Below are positions 25,355 through 34,935 of a stretch of DNA of 64,000 nt, in pieces. The notes beneath the pieces were generated by a model. It did not search any database and was not told where the DNA came from. It saw only the letters and a list, made by a program, of their open reading frames with translations. Source of the DNA: Sphingomonas kaistensis (GTDB lineage Bacteria > Pseudomonadota > Alphaproteobacteria > Sphingomonadales > Sphingomonadaceae). Each line of letters begins with the position of its first letter. Position 1 is the stretch's first letter. Location of the stretch: positions 1,909,001 through 1,973,000 of the forward strand of contig NZ_CP145607.1 of assembly GCF_036884275.1 (NCBI RefSeq), written 5' to 3'. Position numbers and translations under genes: made by a program.

Positions 25355-26467
25355 TCAGCTCAACCGCGACGTCGTCCGCTGCTGCCGCTCGAAGCTCATC
25401 AGAAGCCCGAGGCAGATCATCACCGTCATCACCGCCGACCCGCCATAGCTGATCAGGGGCAGGGGGATGCCGACCACGGGGGCGAGGCCCATCACCATCA
25501 GCAGGTTGATCGCAAAGTAGCTGAACAGCACCGCGGTAAGCCCGGCGCAGCTCAGCCGGGCGAAGCGGGTAGGGGCCCGGGCCGCGACGCCGAGACACCA
25601 GCGCAGAACCATGAGATAGGCGAGGATCACGACCGTGCCGCCGAACATCCCCCATTCCTCGGCCAGGGTGGCGAAGGCGAAGTCGGTATGGCCTTCGGGA
25701 AGATATTGAAGGTGGCTCTGGCTGCCCTGCAGGAATCCCTTACCGAACAACCCACCCGACCCGATCGCGATCTTGCTCTGCGTGATATGATAACCGCTGC
25801 CCAGGGGATCGTTTTCCGGATTAAGGAAGGTGTCGATCCGCTTGCGCTGATAGCCGTGCAGGAAATGATAGATCACCGGGATCGACGCCGCGACGATGGT
25901 GCCCGGGACAAGAAACCAGCGCAGCTGAACACCGGCGAGGAACATCACGGTCACGCCCGCGAAACAGACCATCAGCCCGGTGCCGAGATCGGGCTGGAGG
26001 ATGACCAGCCCCGCCGGCACCCCGATCAGCGCGGCTGCCGGCCACACCGCCCGGAAGGTCCGCGTGTCGCCCGCCGGCAGCAGGTCGTAGAAACGGGCCA
26101 GCGTCAGCGCGATGGCGGGCTTCATGAACTCGGACGGCTGCAAGCGGATGAAGCCGAGGTCGAGCCAGCGCTGCGCGCCCTTGCCGACGAAGCCCAACAT
26201 GTCGACCAGGATCAGCATCACAACGATGGTGAGATAGACCGGAAGGGTGACCTGCTTGATCGTCGCCTCGCGCACGTTCGACAGCACCACCGCGAGGCTC
26301 AGGAACATTCCGAATGCCATACCCTGCCGCAGCGCCCACGGCTCGATCGAGCCGCCGGCGGCGGAATAAAGGTTGATCAGCCCGAACAGACCGATGCCAG
26401 AAATCAAAAAGATCAGCCGCCAGGGAAGGCGGGCGAGGGGCTGGGGGATGATGGCGCTGGAGATCAT
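25355..26467 (-). CDS. rodA: peptidoglycan glycosyltransferase RodA
   Basis: A SEDS-family polymerase of about 370 residues with roughly ten membrane helices. It polymerises lipid II into glycan strands for lateral wall growth, working with PBP2. Family stretches are visible: GAQRWLDLGFIRLQPSEFMK, LVILQPDLGTGLMV, RIDTFLNPENDPLGSGYHIT, KGFLQGSQSHLQYLPEGHTD, FAFATLAEEWG and ISYGGSA near the end. The start ATG at 26467 (MISSAIIPQP) lies one base beyond the mrdA stop; the longer frame is an artefact of overlap with mrdA. It is the last gene of mreB-mreC-mreD-mrdA-rodA. Confidence 0.95.
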   Translation of the reverse strand: MISSAIIPQPLARLPWRLIFLISGIGLFGLINLYSAAGGSIEPWALRQGMAFGMFLSLAVVLSNVREATIKQVTLPVYLTIVVMLILVDMLGFVGKGAQRWLDLGFIRLQPSEFMKPAIALTLARFYDLLPAGDTRTFRAVWPAAALIGVPAGLVILQPDLGTGLMVCFAGVTVMFLAGVQLRWFLVPGTIVAASIPVIYHFLHGYQRKRIDTFLNPENDPLGSGYHITQSKIAIGSGGLFGKGFLQGSQSHLQYLPEGHTDFAFATLAEEWGMFGGTVVILAYLMVLRWCLGVAARAPTRFARLSCAGLTAVLFSYFAINLLMVMGLAPVVGIPLPLISYGGSAVMTVMICLGLLMSFERQQRTTSRLS

Positions 26468-26468
26468 G

Positions 26469-28457
26469 TCAACGGTCGTCCGGTGCCGGTGGCGGTGCGT
26501 TGACGCTGGACGGCACGGGCGCCGGCGCCGCGATCGGCGGCGAGCCGAGCGAGGCCGCCTGCGCGGCGGCCGCTTCGATCGCGGCGCTGCGGCGGGCCAT
26601 GCGCTCGGCCAGCGTTCCACCCCATTCGGCTTCCAGGCCTTCGAGCCGCTTTAGCGCCTGCGGCCGATCGAAAAGATAGGTCAGCACGTCCTTGGCCACC
26701 GGTGCCGCCGCCCGCGCGCCGCCCATGCCGTGCTCGATCACCACCGACCCGGCGTAGCGCGGATTGTCGTAAGGCGCGAAGAAGACAAACAGGCCGTGGT
26801 CGCGATAACGCCAGTCGCCGCCCTGACCGCGCGTCGCGCTGGCCGACAGGCGGCGGACCTGCGCGGTGCCGGTCTTGCCGCACATCTCGAAGCCCGGCAC
26901 CTGAAGCCGTGAGGCGCCCGCGGTTCCGTCGCCGTTGACGACCTCCCACATCCCTCCGCGCACCGCGTCGAGATGCTCCTTCGGGATGTCGAGCGCTTCG
27001 GCCTGCCGGTCATGCTTGCCGAGCAGGAGCGGACGGATCTTGCGACCGCTTGCGATGCACGCCGACTGCACGGCAAGCTGGAGCGGGTTCACGATGACGA
27101 AGCCCTGACCGATCACCGCGTTGAGGCTGTCCGAGCGGGTCCAGTCGGGCCGCTCCACCAGCTTTCGGTTCCGCTCGAACCGGCGCTGCTTCCATTCGGA
27201 ATCGGGGATGGTGCCGTAATTCTGGCTGACCAGGGGCAGGTCGAACTTCTCGCCGAGGCCGAGCAGGCGGGCCATCGGCGCGATGGCGTCGTAGCCGATG
27301 CGGTTGGCCATGGTGTAGAAATAGGTGTTGCAGCTCTTGGCGATGGCGCGGCGCATGTCGACGGGGCCGTGGCGCCCGAGGCAGCGGAAGAAGCGATTGC
27401 CGAGCTGATAGCCGCCGTTGCAGTACACCCGCTCGCTGGGGTCGATCCCGGCCTTCTGGATCGCCAGCGCCGCCATCGGCTTCAGGGTCGAACCGGGCGG
27501 ATAAAGCGCGTTCACCGTCTTGTTGAGCAGCGGCTTGCGCGGATCCGCCGACAGCGTCTTCCATTCGGTGCGACCGATCCCGTCCGAAAAGCTGTTGGGA
27601 TCGTAGCTCGGCATCGAGGCCATGCAGAGAAGATCGCCCGTCTGGCAGTCGAGGATAGTGCAACTGCCGCTCTCCTCGCCAAGCCGGCGCGCGGCATATT
27701 CCTGCAGGCCGGCGTCGATCGACAGCTGGACCGTGTTGCCCGATCGGTCGGGCTTGGGCGTCAGCTCGCGGATCAGCTTGCCGCGCGCCGACACCTCGAC
27801 CCGCTGCCCGCCCGGAATGCCCCGGAGGCGTTGTTCGAGCACTGCCTCGAGGCCTTCCTTGCCGATCTTGAAGCCGGGTGTGATCAGCAGGGGGTTCTTT
27901 TCGGCTTCATATTCCTTGGCGTTGGCAGCGCCGACATAGCCGACCAGCTGGCCCACCGCGGCGCCGGCGGGATAAAAGCGGGTAAAGCCGCGGGCGGGCT
28001 CGATCCCCGGCAATTCGGGCATGCGCACGGTGACGGCGGCATAGCGATTGTAAGGGACGTTCTCGGCCACCTGGACGGGCTGGAACCCGCGCGATTCGCG
28101 AACTTCGCGGCGGATGCGGTCGACCTGATCGGGACCAAGGGCCAGCAATTGGGCCAGAAGCGTGATCTCGCCTTCCGGATCGACCATCCGCTCGGGAATC
28201 AGATCGACGCGAAAATCGGAGCGGTTGATGGCGATCGGCTTGCCGGCACGGTCGACAATCCAGCCGCGGCGCGGCGGCACGATGATAAGCTGGACGCGAT
28301 TATCTTCGCTGAGGAGGTTATACTTTTCGTTCTCCTTGATCGCCAGCCAGCCCATGCGGCCGATCAGCGTTCCGGCGATCGCGAATTGTGCGCCGCCGAC
28401 GACGAGCATCCGGCGCGAGAAGACCATGTCGGCCTTGACGTTGTTGAAGCGGCTCAT
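26469..28457 (-). CDS. mrdA: penicillin-binding protein 2 (PBP2)
   Basis: A class B transpeptidase of about 660 residues for cell elongation, partner of RodA. There is an N-terminal membrane anchor (MLVVGGAQFAIAGTLIG), a dimerisation/pedestal region with RGWIVDRAGKPIAINRS, and the transpeptidase motifs PPGSTLKPMAALA (SxxK serine), AKSCNTYFYT (SxN) and MCGKTGTAQV (KTG). The C-terminus is Pro/Ala-rich. Start ATG 28457 (MSRFNNVKADM) overlaps the mreD stop by four bases; the open frame extends upstream over mreD. Confidence 0.96.
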   Translation of the reverse strand: MSRFNNVKADMVFSRRMLVVGGAQFAIAGTLIGRMGWLAIKENEKYNLLSEDNRVQLIIVPPRRGWIVDRAGKPIAINRSDFRVDLIPERMVDPEGEITLLAQLLALGPDQVDRIRREVRESRGFQPVQVAENVPYNRYAAVTVRMPELPGIEPARGFTRFYPAGAAVGQLVGYVGAANAKEYEAEKNPLLITPGFKIGKEGLEAVLEQRLRGIPGGQRVEVSARGKLIRELTPKPDRSGNTVQLSIDAGLQEYAARRLGEESGSCTILDCQTGDLLCMASMPSYDPNSFSDGIGRTEWKTLSADPRKPLLNKTVNALYPPGSTLKPMAALAIQKAGIDPSERVYCNGGYQLGNRFFRCLGRHGPVDMRRAIAKSCNTYFYTMANRIGYDAIAPMARLLGLGEKFDLPLVSQNYGTIPDSEWKQRRFERNRKLVERPDWTRSDSLNAVIGQGFVIVNPLQLAVQSACIASGRKIRPLLLGKHDRQAEALDIPKEHLDAVRGGMWEVVNGDGTAGASRLQVPGFEMCGKTGTAQVRRLSASATRGQGGDWRYRDHGLFVFFAPYDNPRYAGSVVIEHGMGGARAAAPVAKDVLTYLFDRPQALKRLEGLEAEWGGTLAERMARRSAAIEAAAAQAASLGSPPIAAPAPVPSSVNAPPPAPDDR

Positions 28458-28975
28458 GGGTTGAGCCTCCAACGGTCGAGCGCGCTGGCGACGAAGGCGG
28501 CGATGGGAAACGTCAGGATGGCGATCAGCAGTGGCGGGACGATGGTGACGAGGTCGTAAGGGGCGCCCATCGCCGCATCGACCTGCCGGCGGGCAAGGTC
28601 CGCCAGCGTCAGGAGAAGGGCAGCGATCAGCCATTCGATCCAGTAATCGCGCCACATGGTCCGCCGATCGAGCAGGTCGATCAGGATCATCGCCGCGGTC
28701 CAGGTCGCGACCGAAAGACCGATGGGCAGGCCGAGCACCAGATCGTTCCACAGGCCTAGCGGCGCGGCCCACCAGGCCGGGATCACGTCGCTCCGCAGCA
28801 GCCGCCATGCGAGAAGCAGCAGAAAACCTGTTTCCGGAAACCAGCCCACGTCGGCGACCACGGGGGCGAGCGGAAGCAGCGACGCAAGGGCGACCGAGAG
28901 GGCCGGGATCGCGCGGGCCAGCTTGCGTGGTCCGCGATCAAGGCGGGAAGAACGGCCAAGGGCGGAGCGAACCAC
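28454..28975 (-). CDS. mreD: rod shape-determining protein MreD
   Basis: A 173-residue inner-membrane protein with about five hydrophobic helices (LSVALASLLPLAPVVADVGW, WTAAMILIDLLDRRTMWRDY, VPPLLIAILTFPIAAFVASA). MreD links MreC to the RodA/PBP2 elongation complex. The position between mreC and mrdA and the length are normal. It overlaps mrdA by four bases and is three bases from mreC. Confidence 0.92.
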   Translation of the reverse strand: MVRSALGRSSRLDRGPRKLARAIPALSVALASLLPLAPVVADVGWFPETGFLLLLAWRLLRSDVIPAWWAAPLGLWNDLVLGLPIGLSVATWTAAMILIDLLDRRTMWRDYWIEWLIAALLLTLADLARRQVDAAMGAPYDLVTIVPPLLIAILTFPIAAFVASALDRWRLNP

Positions 28976-28978
28976 GCC

Positions 28979-29860
28979 TTATTCTTCCGTTTCGGCCGGC
29001 TCGGCCTGAGGAAGCGCGGCTTCCTCGTAGGGACGTCCGACAACCGCGAAACTGGCGCTGGCGGGGTCGGCGAGCGGAAGGGCGATCGCGCCGTCGTCGT
29101 CGAGCCTGATGACCCGCGCCACGGGCACGTTGGGCGGATACAGCCCGCCGGTTCCCGAGGTGACGATGAAGTCGCCGGGGCGGAAAGGGTTGCGGCCGAC
29201 CTCGAGCGGGCGGACGTCGATGGTCCCGTCGCCGCGCCCGGTGGCGATCACCGGCTGGCCGCCGCGCAGCAGCCGCGCGGGCACGATATTGGCGCGATCC
29301 GAGATCAGCAGCACGCGCGAAGCCGTCGAACCTGCGTCCACTACTCGCCCGATCAGTCCAGCGGCGCTGCGCACCGGCATTCCGACCGCAACCCCGTCGC
29401 CGCTACCCGCGGTCAGTACGGCAAAGCGGCGAGCGCTCTCGAGGCTCGACCCGACGATCCGCCCGGTCGCAACGGTGGCAACCTCGTTCTCACGCAGGGC
29501 AAGCACCGATTTGAGCTGCACGTTTTCCTGAAAGATGGCTCGCGCCTGGATCGCCTGCCGCTGCAACTTGCGGTTCTCTTCGCGCAGGCCGGCGTTCTGC
29601 CGGGCCGCATCCCAGTAATTACCGGCGCCACTCATGAGCCCGGCGGCGGTGTCGGTCACACTGCGCAGCGCGCCCGTGACCGGGGCGGTGACGTCGAGCG
29701 CCGCGCCGCGCACGCCCGCATAAGCGTTCGGTGCGACCAGACTGAGGGCGAGCAAGCCAAGCCCAATGAGCAGGCCGGCAATCGCTGCCAGAAAGCTGAA
29801 GAACAAACCGTATTGCGCCCGCCTCGACCAGCCGGCACGCGCCCCGGGGCCTGGCGCCAC
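28979..29860 (-). CDS. mreC: rod shape-determining protein MreC
   Basis: A 293-residue bitopic protein: one N-terminal membrane helix (FLAAIAGLLIGLGLLALSLV), a periplasmic coiled coil (NAGLREENRKLQRQAIQA) and beta domains (VRSAAGLIGRVVDAGSTASR, PGDFIVTSGTGGLYPPNVPV). MreC activates PBP2 and couples it to MreB filaments. Downstream of mreB by 16 bases. A Pro/Glu-rich tail follows the beta domain. Confidence 0.95.
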   Translation of the reverse strand: MAPGPGARAGWSRRAQYGLFFSFLAAIAGLLIGLGLLALSLVAPNAYAGVRGAALDVTAPVTGALRSVTDTAAGLMSGAGNYWDAARQNAGLREENRKLQRQAIQARAIFQENVQLKSVLALRENEVATVATGRIVGSSLESARRFAVLTAGSGDGVAVGMPVRSAAGLIGRVVDAGSTASRVLLISDRANIVPARLLRGGQPVIATGRGDGTIDVRPLEVGRNPFRPGDFIVTSGTGGLYPPNVPVARVIRLDDDGAIALPLADPASASFAVVGRPYEEAALPQAEPAETEE

Positions 29861-29876
29861 CGTCTATCTCCCAGGT

Positions 29877-30950
<1,074 letters not shown>

Positions 30951-31035
30951 TTAAGTCCAGCGACGTAACAACCGATTAATCGATGGATCAAGCAGCGTCT
31001 CGCCCGCCCCAAGCGATTGGGCTAGAGGCTCTGTC

Positions 31036-32802
31036 ATGTCAATAAGAAGGCTGCCTTCCCACCTCGTTGATCGCATCGCCGCGGGCGAGGTGGTGGAGCG
31101 GCCGGCCAGCGCGCTGAAGGAACTGATCGAGAACAGTCTCGACGCCGGGGCGACGACGGTCAGCATCCGGTTGTCGGCCGGCGGGACGGCGCTGGTCGAA
31201 GTGACCGACGATGGGTCGGGAATGAGCGCGGCGGACATGGCGCTCGCGATCGAGCGGCATGCTACCTCCAAGCTCCCCGACGAGCGGATCGAGGCCGTCG
31301 ATAGCTTCGGCTTTCGCGGCGAAGCGCTGCCCTCCATCGCAAGTGTCGCGCATTTCACCCTGGAAAGCCGCGAGCGAGGCGGCGACGGGTGGCGGCTGGA
31401 AATCGATCACGGCGTGCGGGCGGGCGAGGCGCCTGCGGCGCTTCCGCCCGGGACCCGGGTGCGGGTCGATGGGCTGTTCGAGCGGGTACCGGCCCGTCGC
31501 AAGTTCCTGCGCTCGCCGCGGGCGGAGTATGCCGCCTGCCTCGATGTCGTGCGTCGGCTGGCGATGGCGCGACCGGATGTCGCCTTTACGCTCGAGCATG
31601 ACGGGCGGCGGGTGCTTTCGGTGCAGTCGGCGCCGCTGCCGACCCGCGTGGCCGGGCTACTCGATCCGGGGCTGGCGGATCATGGGCTGCCGATCGACCT
31701 GCGGCGAGGCGAGCTCAAACTGGGCGGCGTGGTGAGTCTGCCAACCTTCACCCGCGGTGCGGCCGACCAGCAATATCTCTTCGTCAACGGCCGCCCGGTG
31801 AAGGACCGGCTGCTGGTGGGAGCGCTGCGCGCGGCCTATCAGGATCTTATCGCCCGCGACCGCGCGCCAATCGTGGCGCTGTTCCTCGAGCTGCCGGGAA
31901 GCGAGGTCGATATCAACGTCCACCCGGCCAAGACCGAGGTCCGCTTCGCCGATCCGCAGGGGGTGCGCGGGTTGATCGTCGGCGGCCTGCGCTCGGCGCT
32001 CGACCAAGCCGGGCATCGCAGCGCGGCGCGAATTCAGGCCGCGGCACCGGTGCGGTGGACGAGCGAACTCGATACGCCGCCCTATGCCGCGCCCGCCGTC
32101 GGGGAAGCGGTCAGCCCGTATGCATCCACCATCCCGGCGCCCGCGAGCGTAGCCGAAGCCCACGCCTTGTTCGCGCCGGCGCCATCCGGGCGGGCCGAGC
32201 CGGCGGCGGCGCCGGTGTCGGATCACCCGCTTGGGGTCGCGCGCGGGCAGGTGGCGGGGACGTACATCGTCGCCGAAGCCGAGGACGGCCTAGTGCTGGT
32301 CGACCAGCATGCGGCGCACGAGCGGCTGGTGCTGGAGCGACTGAAGCGAGGTGCCGGCAACGGCGGGGTGGCAGTGCAGGCGTTGCTCCTGCCGCAAGTG
32401 GTCGAGCTCGACGAGCCCGAGGCCGATCGGATCGAGGAAGCAGCGGCGGAATTGCGCCATTACGGTCTCGAACTCGAACGTTTCGGCCCGGACGCGATCC
32501 TAGTGCGCGGCACGCCGGCCCCGCTCGGCCAACTCGATGCCGCCGGCCTCGTTCGCGACCTCGCCGCCGAAATCGCCGAATTAGGCGGTCCGCAAGCGCT
32601 GAAAAGCCGCCTCGATCTCCTCGCCGCGACCTTTGCCTGCCACCACAGTGTGCGCGCCGGGCGCGTGCTGTCGGTCGCCGAAATGAACGCCCTGCTGCGC
32701 GAAATGGAAGTCACCCCGCACAGCGGCCACTGCAATCACGGTCGCCCGACTTGGGTCAAGCTGGCCCACGGCGACATCGAACGGCTGTTCGGGAGGAAAT
32801 AA
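31036..32802 (+). CDS. mutL: DNA mismatch repair protein MutL
   Basis: A 588-residue GHKL ATPase coordinating mismatch repair. N-terminal motifs are complete: KELIENSLDAGAT, VTDDGSGM, FGFRGEALPSI. The C-terminal domain carries the endonuclease signature DQHAAHERLVLE, plus ACHHSVRAG and CNHGRPTWV, so this is the nicking type of MutL found in bacteria without MutH. The linker between them is Pro/Ala-rich (residues about 335-395). Followed two bases later by the GTG of a YdeI-like gene. Confidence 0.96.
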   Translation: MSIRRLPSHLVDRIAAGEVVERPASALKELIENSLDAGATTVSIRLSAGGTALVEVTDDGSGMSAADMALAIERHATSKLPDERIEAVDSFGFRGEALPSIASVAHFTLESRERGGDGWRLEIDHGVRAGEAPAALPPGTRVRVDGLFERVPARRKFLRSPRAEYAACLDVVRRLAMARPDVAFTLEHDGRRVLSVQSAPLPTRVAGLLDPGLADHGLPIDLRRGELKLGGVVSLPTFTRGAADQQYLFVNGRPVKDRLLVGALRAAYQDLIARDRAPIVALFLELPGSEVDINVHPAKTEVRFADPQGVRGLIVGGLRSALDQAGHRSAARIQAAAPVRWTSELDTPPYAAPAVGEAVSPYASTIPAPASVAEAHALFAPAPSGRAEPAAAPVSDHPLGVARGQVAGTYIVAEAEDGLVLVDQHAAHERLVLERLKRGAGNGGVAVQALLLPQVVELDEPEADRIEEAAAELRHYGLELERFGPDAILVRGTPAPLGQLDAAGLVRDLAAEIAELGGPQALKSRLDLLAATFACHHSVRAGRVLSVAEMNALLREMEVTPHSGHCNHGRPTWVKLAHGDIERLFGRK

Positions 32803-32804
32803 GG

Positions 32805-33077
32805 GTGGGTGGCGGTCTTCCGGGCGGCGTCGTTCACGACCTTCCAGGCGATCTCGAAGCGGCGCTGCTGAGTGACGACAAGGCGCGCGCGACGTGGCAC
32901 AACATCACCCCGCTCGCCCGCAACGAATGGATCTGCTGGGTCACCTCGCCGAAGACGCAGGAGACGCGCACCAAGCGGGTGCGCTTGGGAATCGAAAACC
33001 TTGCCGAGGGCAAGCGCCGGCCCTGCTGCTGCCCGGGCCTGCAAGCATCGCTGAGGGAAGTGCTGCTAAGCTCTTGA
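32805..33077 (+). CDS. YdeI/OmpD-associated-like small protein
   Basis: A 90-residue protein beginning at GTG 32805, two bases after the mutL stop, with GGGAGG in the mutL tail as ribosome site. The sequence DLPGDLEAALLSDDKARATW, then PLARNEWICWVTSPKTQETR and AEGKRRPCCCPG match the C-terminal helical domain typical of YdeI-type proteins. Some relatives affect stress or antimicrobial-peptide tolerance, but the biochemical role is unknown. The track-length frame that includes it runs back through mutL and is not the gene. Probably translated with mutL. Confidence 0.78.
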   Translation: MGGGLPGGVVHDLPGDLEAALLSDDKARATWHNITPLARNEWICWVTSPKTQETRTKRVRLGIENLAEGKRRPCCCPGLQASLREVLLSS

Positions 33078-33100
33078 AACAACAAGGCTCATGGCCATCT
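33073..33100 (+). promoter_or_regulatory. RpoH (sigma-32)-like promoter
   Basis: CTTGAA at 33073-33078, a 15-base spacer, and GCCATCT at 33094-33100 fit the heat-shock consensus CTTGAA-N13-15-CCCATNT with one mismatch. The -35 lies over the end of the YdeI-like gene. A start near 33107 would produce a transcript of about 150 bases ending at the terminator 33222-33261. Confidence 0.5.
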
Positions 33101-33137
33101 TCGCGCTATCGTCAACAGAGCGAAAGGAGGTGGTCAG

Positions 33138-33194
33138 ATGTCTCATTGTCCCAAGTCGGTGAGCCCTGCCTCCATGAACGAGGTAGTTGCCTGA
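33138..33194 (+). CDS. 18-codon micro-ORF with very strong ribosome site
   Basis: Encodes MSHCPKSVSPASMNEVVA. AAAGGAGGTGG lies seven bases before the ATG, nearly the full anti-16S complement and stronger than any other site noticed in the window. The peptide has one Cys and no hydrophobic segment. It may be a functional microprotein or serve only to load ribosomes on the small RNA. Confidence 0.45.
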   Translation: MSHCPKSVSPASMNEVVA

Positions 33195-33221
33195 AGGCTC
33201 GGTTCACCGAGCAAGACAATG

Positions 33222-33261
33222 GAAAGGCCGTCGGAGTTCAGGCTTCGGCGGCCTTTCTCTT
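33222..33261 (+). terminator. intrinsic terminator of the small RNA
   Basis: A 16-bp stem (33222-33237 with 33242-33257, three G-U pairs) closed by the loop TCAG, followed by TCTT; the 3' arm itself ends CCTTTC. The same DNA includes the 3' end of the minus-strand MFS gene and may also slow its transcription. Confidence 0.7.
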
Positions 33262-34638
33262 GGGCGCGGCGGCGCCATCGACCGTCAGCCAGGCCGCGGC
33301 GCCGGCGGCGATGCTGACGAACGCGCCGACTACCAAGGCGGTATGAAACGGCGCGATCAGCGCTTCGCCGTTCGATACCAGAACCGCGCCGAGCAGGGCG
33401 GTCGCGATCAGCCCGCCGGTGCGCGCCACCGCGCTGTTGAGGCCGCTCGCGGTGCCCGCATGGCGCTGATCGACCGAGGACAGAACCGTGCTGGTGAGCG
33501 GCGCCACCGCCAGCGCCATGCCCATTGCCAGGACGAGAACAGCGGGAAGCACGGTCGTCACATAGCTTGCCTCGGCGTCGATGCGAGTGGCGAGCAGCAT
33601 CCCTGCGGCCACCACCATCGGTCCGGCGGTCAGCGGTAGCCGTCCGCCGATCCGCGCCGCGATCTTGCCCATCAGCGGCGAGGCGAGGGCAATGACGATG
33701 GCTAGCGGGGTCAGCGCAAGACCAGCCTGCAAGGGCGAATAGCCGCCGGCTTCGATCAGCACGTAGGGCAGCAGCAGCATCACCACCCCGAAGGCGCCGT
33801 AGAGCAGAAAGGTCAGCAGGTTGGTCCCGACGAAGCAGCGATTGCCGAACATGCCGAGCGGCATCATCGCCTGATCGCCGCGATGCTTTTCGACCCATAG
33901 AAACAGGCCGAGCAACACGACGCCGCCGAGCCCAAGGGCGGCATTCAATGGCGCAATCCGCATCTCCACCGACCACAGGGTCAGGCCATAGGTGATGCCG
34001 AACAGGCCCAGCGTCGCCAGCAGCGCGCCGGGATAATCGGTGCGGGCGGCGTCCTCGTTGCGGCTTTCGGCGGCGAAGCGGGCGGCGATCAGGATCGCGC
34101 CCCCGGCCAGCGGCAGGTTGATATAGAAGATGGCAGGCCAGCCGACATTATCGACCAGCCAGCCGCCGATCAGCGGCGCAACCGCCGCGGCGGCCGCCCC
34201 CGCCGCCGCCCAGATGCCGATCGCGCGGCCGCGCTCTTCGCCTTCGAAGGTCGCGTTAAGCAGCGCCAGACTGTTGGGCAGCAGCAAAGCCGCGCCGATC
34301 CCCTGCAGCACCCGGCCGACCAGCAGCCAGGTGAGGTCTGGCGCCAGCGCGCACAGCAATGACGAGGCAGCAAACAGGCCGGTGCCGATGATCCGCAGGT
34401 GCTTGCGGCCATGCTGGTCGCCCAGTGCCCCGCCAAGGAGGAGCAGTGCCGACAGCGGGAGCAGATAGGCGTTCACCACCCACTGCACCTCGCTGGCGCC
34501 TGCGCCGAAGCTGGCGCGGATCGCCGGCAGGGCAACGTTCAGAACCGAGCCTTCGACGAAGCTCAGGCTGGAGGCGAGAATGCAGGCGACGAGCGTCCAG
34601 CGCGGATGCGCCGCGGCGCTCTTCGCCGCAGCGCTCAC
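33238..34638 (-). CDS. MFS multidrug efflux transporter (DHA2-like, 14 TM)
   Basis: A 466-residue proton-driven exporter. Helix-rich throughout, with the MFS motif region GGALGDQHGRKHLRIIG after helix 2 and LLVGRVLQGIGAALLLPNSL in helix 4, which fit the DHA2 group of 14-helix drug exporters. Substrate cannot be read from sequence. It overlaps the preceding small gene by four bases. The end of the gene lies inside the hairpin at 33222-33257. Confidence 0.9.
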   Translation of the reverse strand: MSAAAKSAAAHPRWTLVACILASSLSFVEGSVLNVALPAIRASFGAGASEVQWVVNAYLLPLSALLLLGGALGDQHGRKHLRIIGTGLFAASSLLCALAPDLTWLLVGRVLQGIGAALLLPNSLALLNATFEGEERGRAIGIWAAAGAAAAAVAPLIGGWLVDNVGWPAIFYINLPLAGGAILIAARFAAESRNEDAARTDYPGALLATLGLFGITYGLTLWSVEMRIAPLNAALGLGGVVLLGLFLWVEKHRGDQAMMPLGMFGNRCFVGTNLLTFLLYGAFGVVMLLLPYVLIEAGGYSPLQAGLALTPLAIVIALASPLMGKIAARIGGRLPLTAGPMVVAAGMLLATRIDAEASYVTTVLPAVLVLAMGMALAVAPLTSTVLSSVDQRHAGTASGLNSAVARTGGLIATALLGAVLVSNGEALIAPFHTALVVGAFVSIAAGAAAWLTVDGAAAPKRKAAEA

Positions 34639-34898
34639 CCGCGGTCGTCTTCGGCGTCGGCGATGCTGGCTTCGACCATCCGGGTCCAGATCGCGGGATC
34701 ACCGACGCTGGCGCCGCTGGGATCGGTCTCGCGGATGGCCTTGAGGACGGCGAGCGCCTGGTTGCGGTGGGTCGGCCAATGCTGATCGACATGCGCCGAG
34801 GCCGAGGATTCCGACCCGTCCGCATTGGCGCTGTGCTGAGCGCCGCAGAGGACGCGGGCAATTCTTTCAACGAGACTGGTGTGGCCGCCCTCGGGCAT
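34635..34898 (-). CDS. small hypothetical protein upstream of MFS gene
   Basis: An 87-residue soluble protein with SLVERIARVLCGAQHSANAD near the N-terminus and HRNQALAVLKAIRETDPSGA, then IWTRMVEASIADAED at the end. The helical pattern resembles short sphingomonad proteins of unknown role (recalled). Its stop overlaps the MFS start (ATGA), so the two are co-translated. No function can be assigned. Confidence 0.6.
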   Translation of the reverse strand: MPEGGHTSLVERIARVLCGAQHSANADGSESSASAHVDQHWPTHRNQALAVLKAIRETDPSGASVGDPAIWTRMVEASIADAEDDRG

Positions 34899-34935
34899 GG
34901 TTGTTCTCCCTTGTTTGGCAGGTCAATGCGTGACG

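Larger units (their letters stand above)
33107..33261 (+). ncRNA. candidate small stress RNA / micro-mRNA
   Basis: Between the sigma-32-like promoter and a 16-bp terminator stem lies about 150 bases. It contains an 18-codon ORF with a near-perfect ribosome site, a 6-bp hairpin (33197-33212, GCTCGG/CCGAGC around TTCA) and a terminator. The ribosome site GGAGGTGG can pair over 8 positions (two wobbles) with 33163-33172 inside the ORF, which could hide it. The transcript start is inferred from the promoter. Confidence 0.45.

Noticed and set aside
25178..26503. 441-residue plus-strand frame opposite rodA
   Set aside because: Gln/Asp/His-rich sequence with no fold; it is the antisense shadow of rodA, common in high-GC genes.
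26973..28559. 528-residue plus-strand frame opposite mrdA
   Set aside because: Antisense of a clear PBP2 gene; no motif and no ribosome site.
33074..33112. Sigma-70 promoter TTGAAA with TATCGT for the small RNA
   Set aside because: The spacer would be about 26 bases, too long; the sigma-32-like reading fits better.
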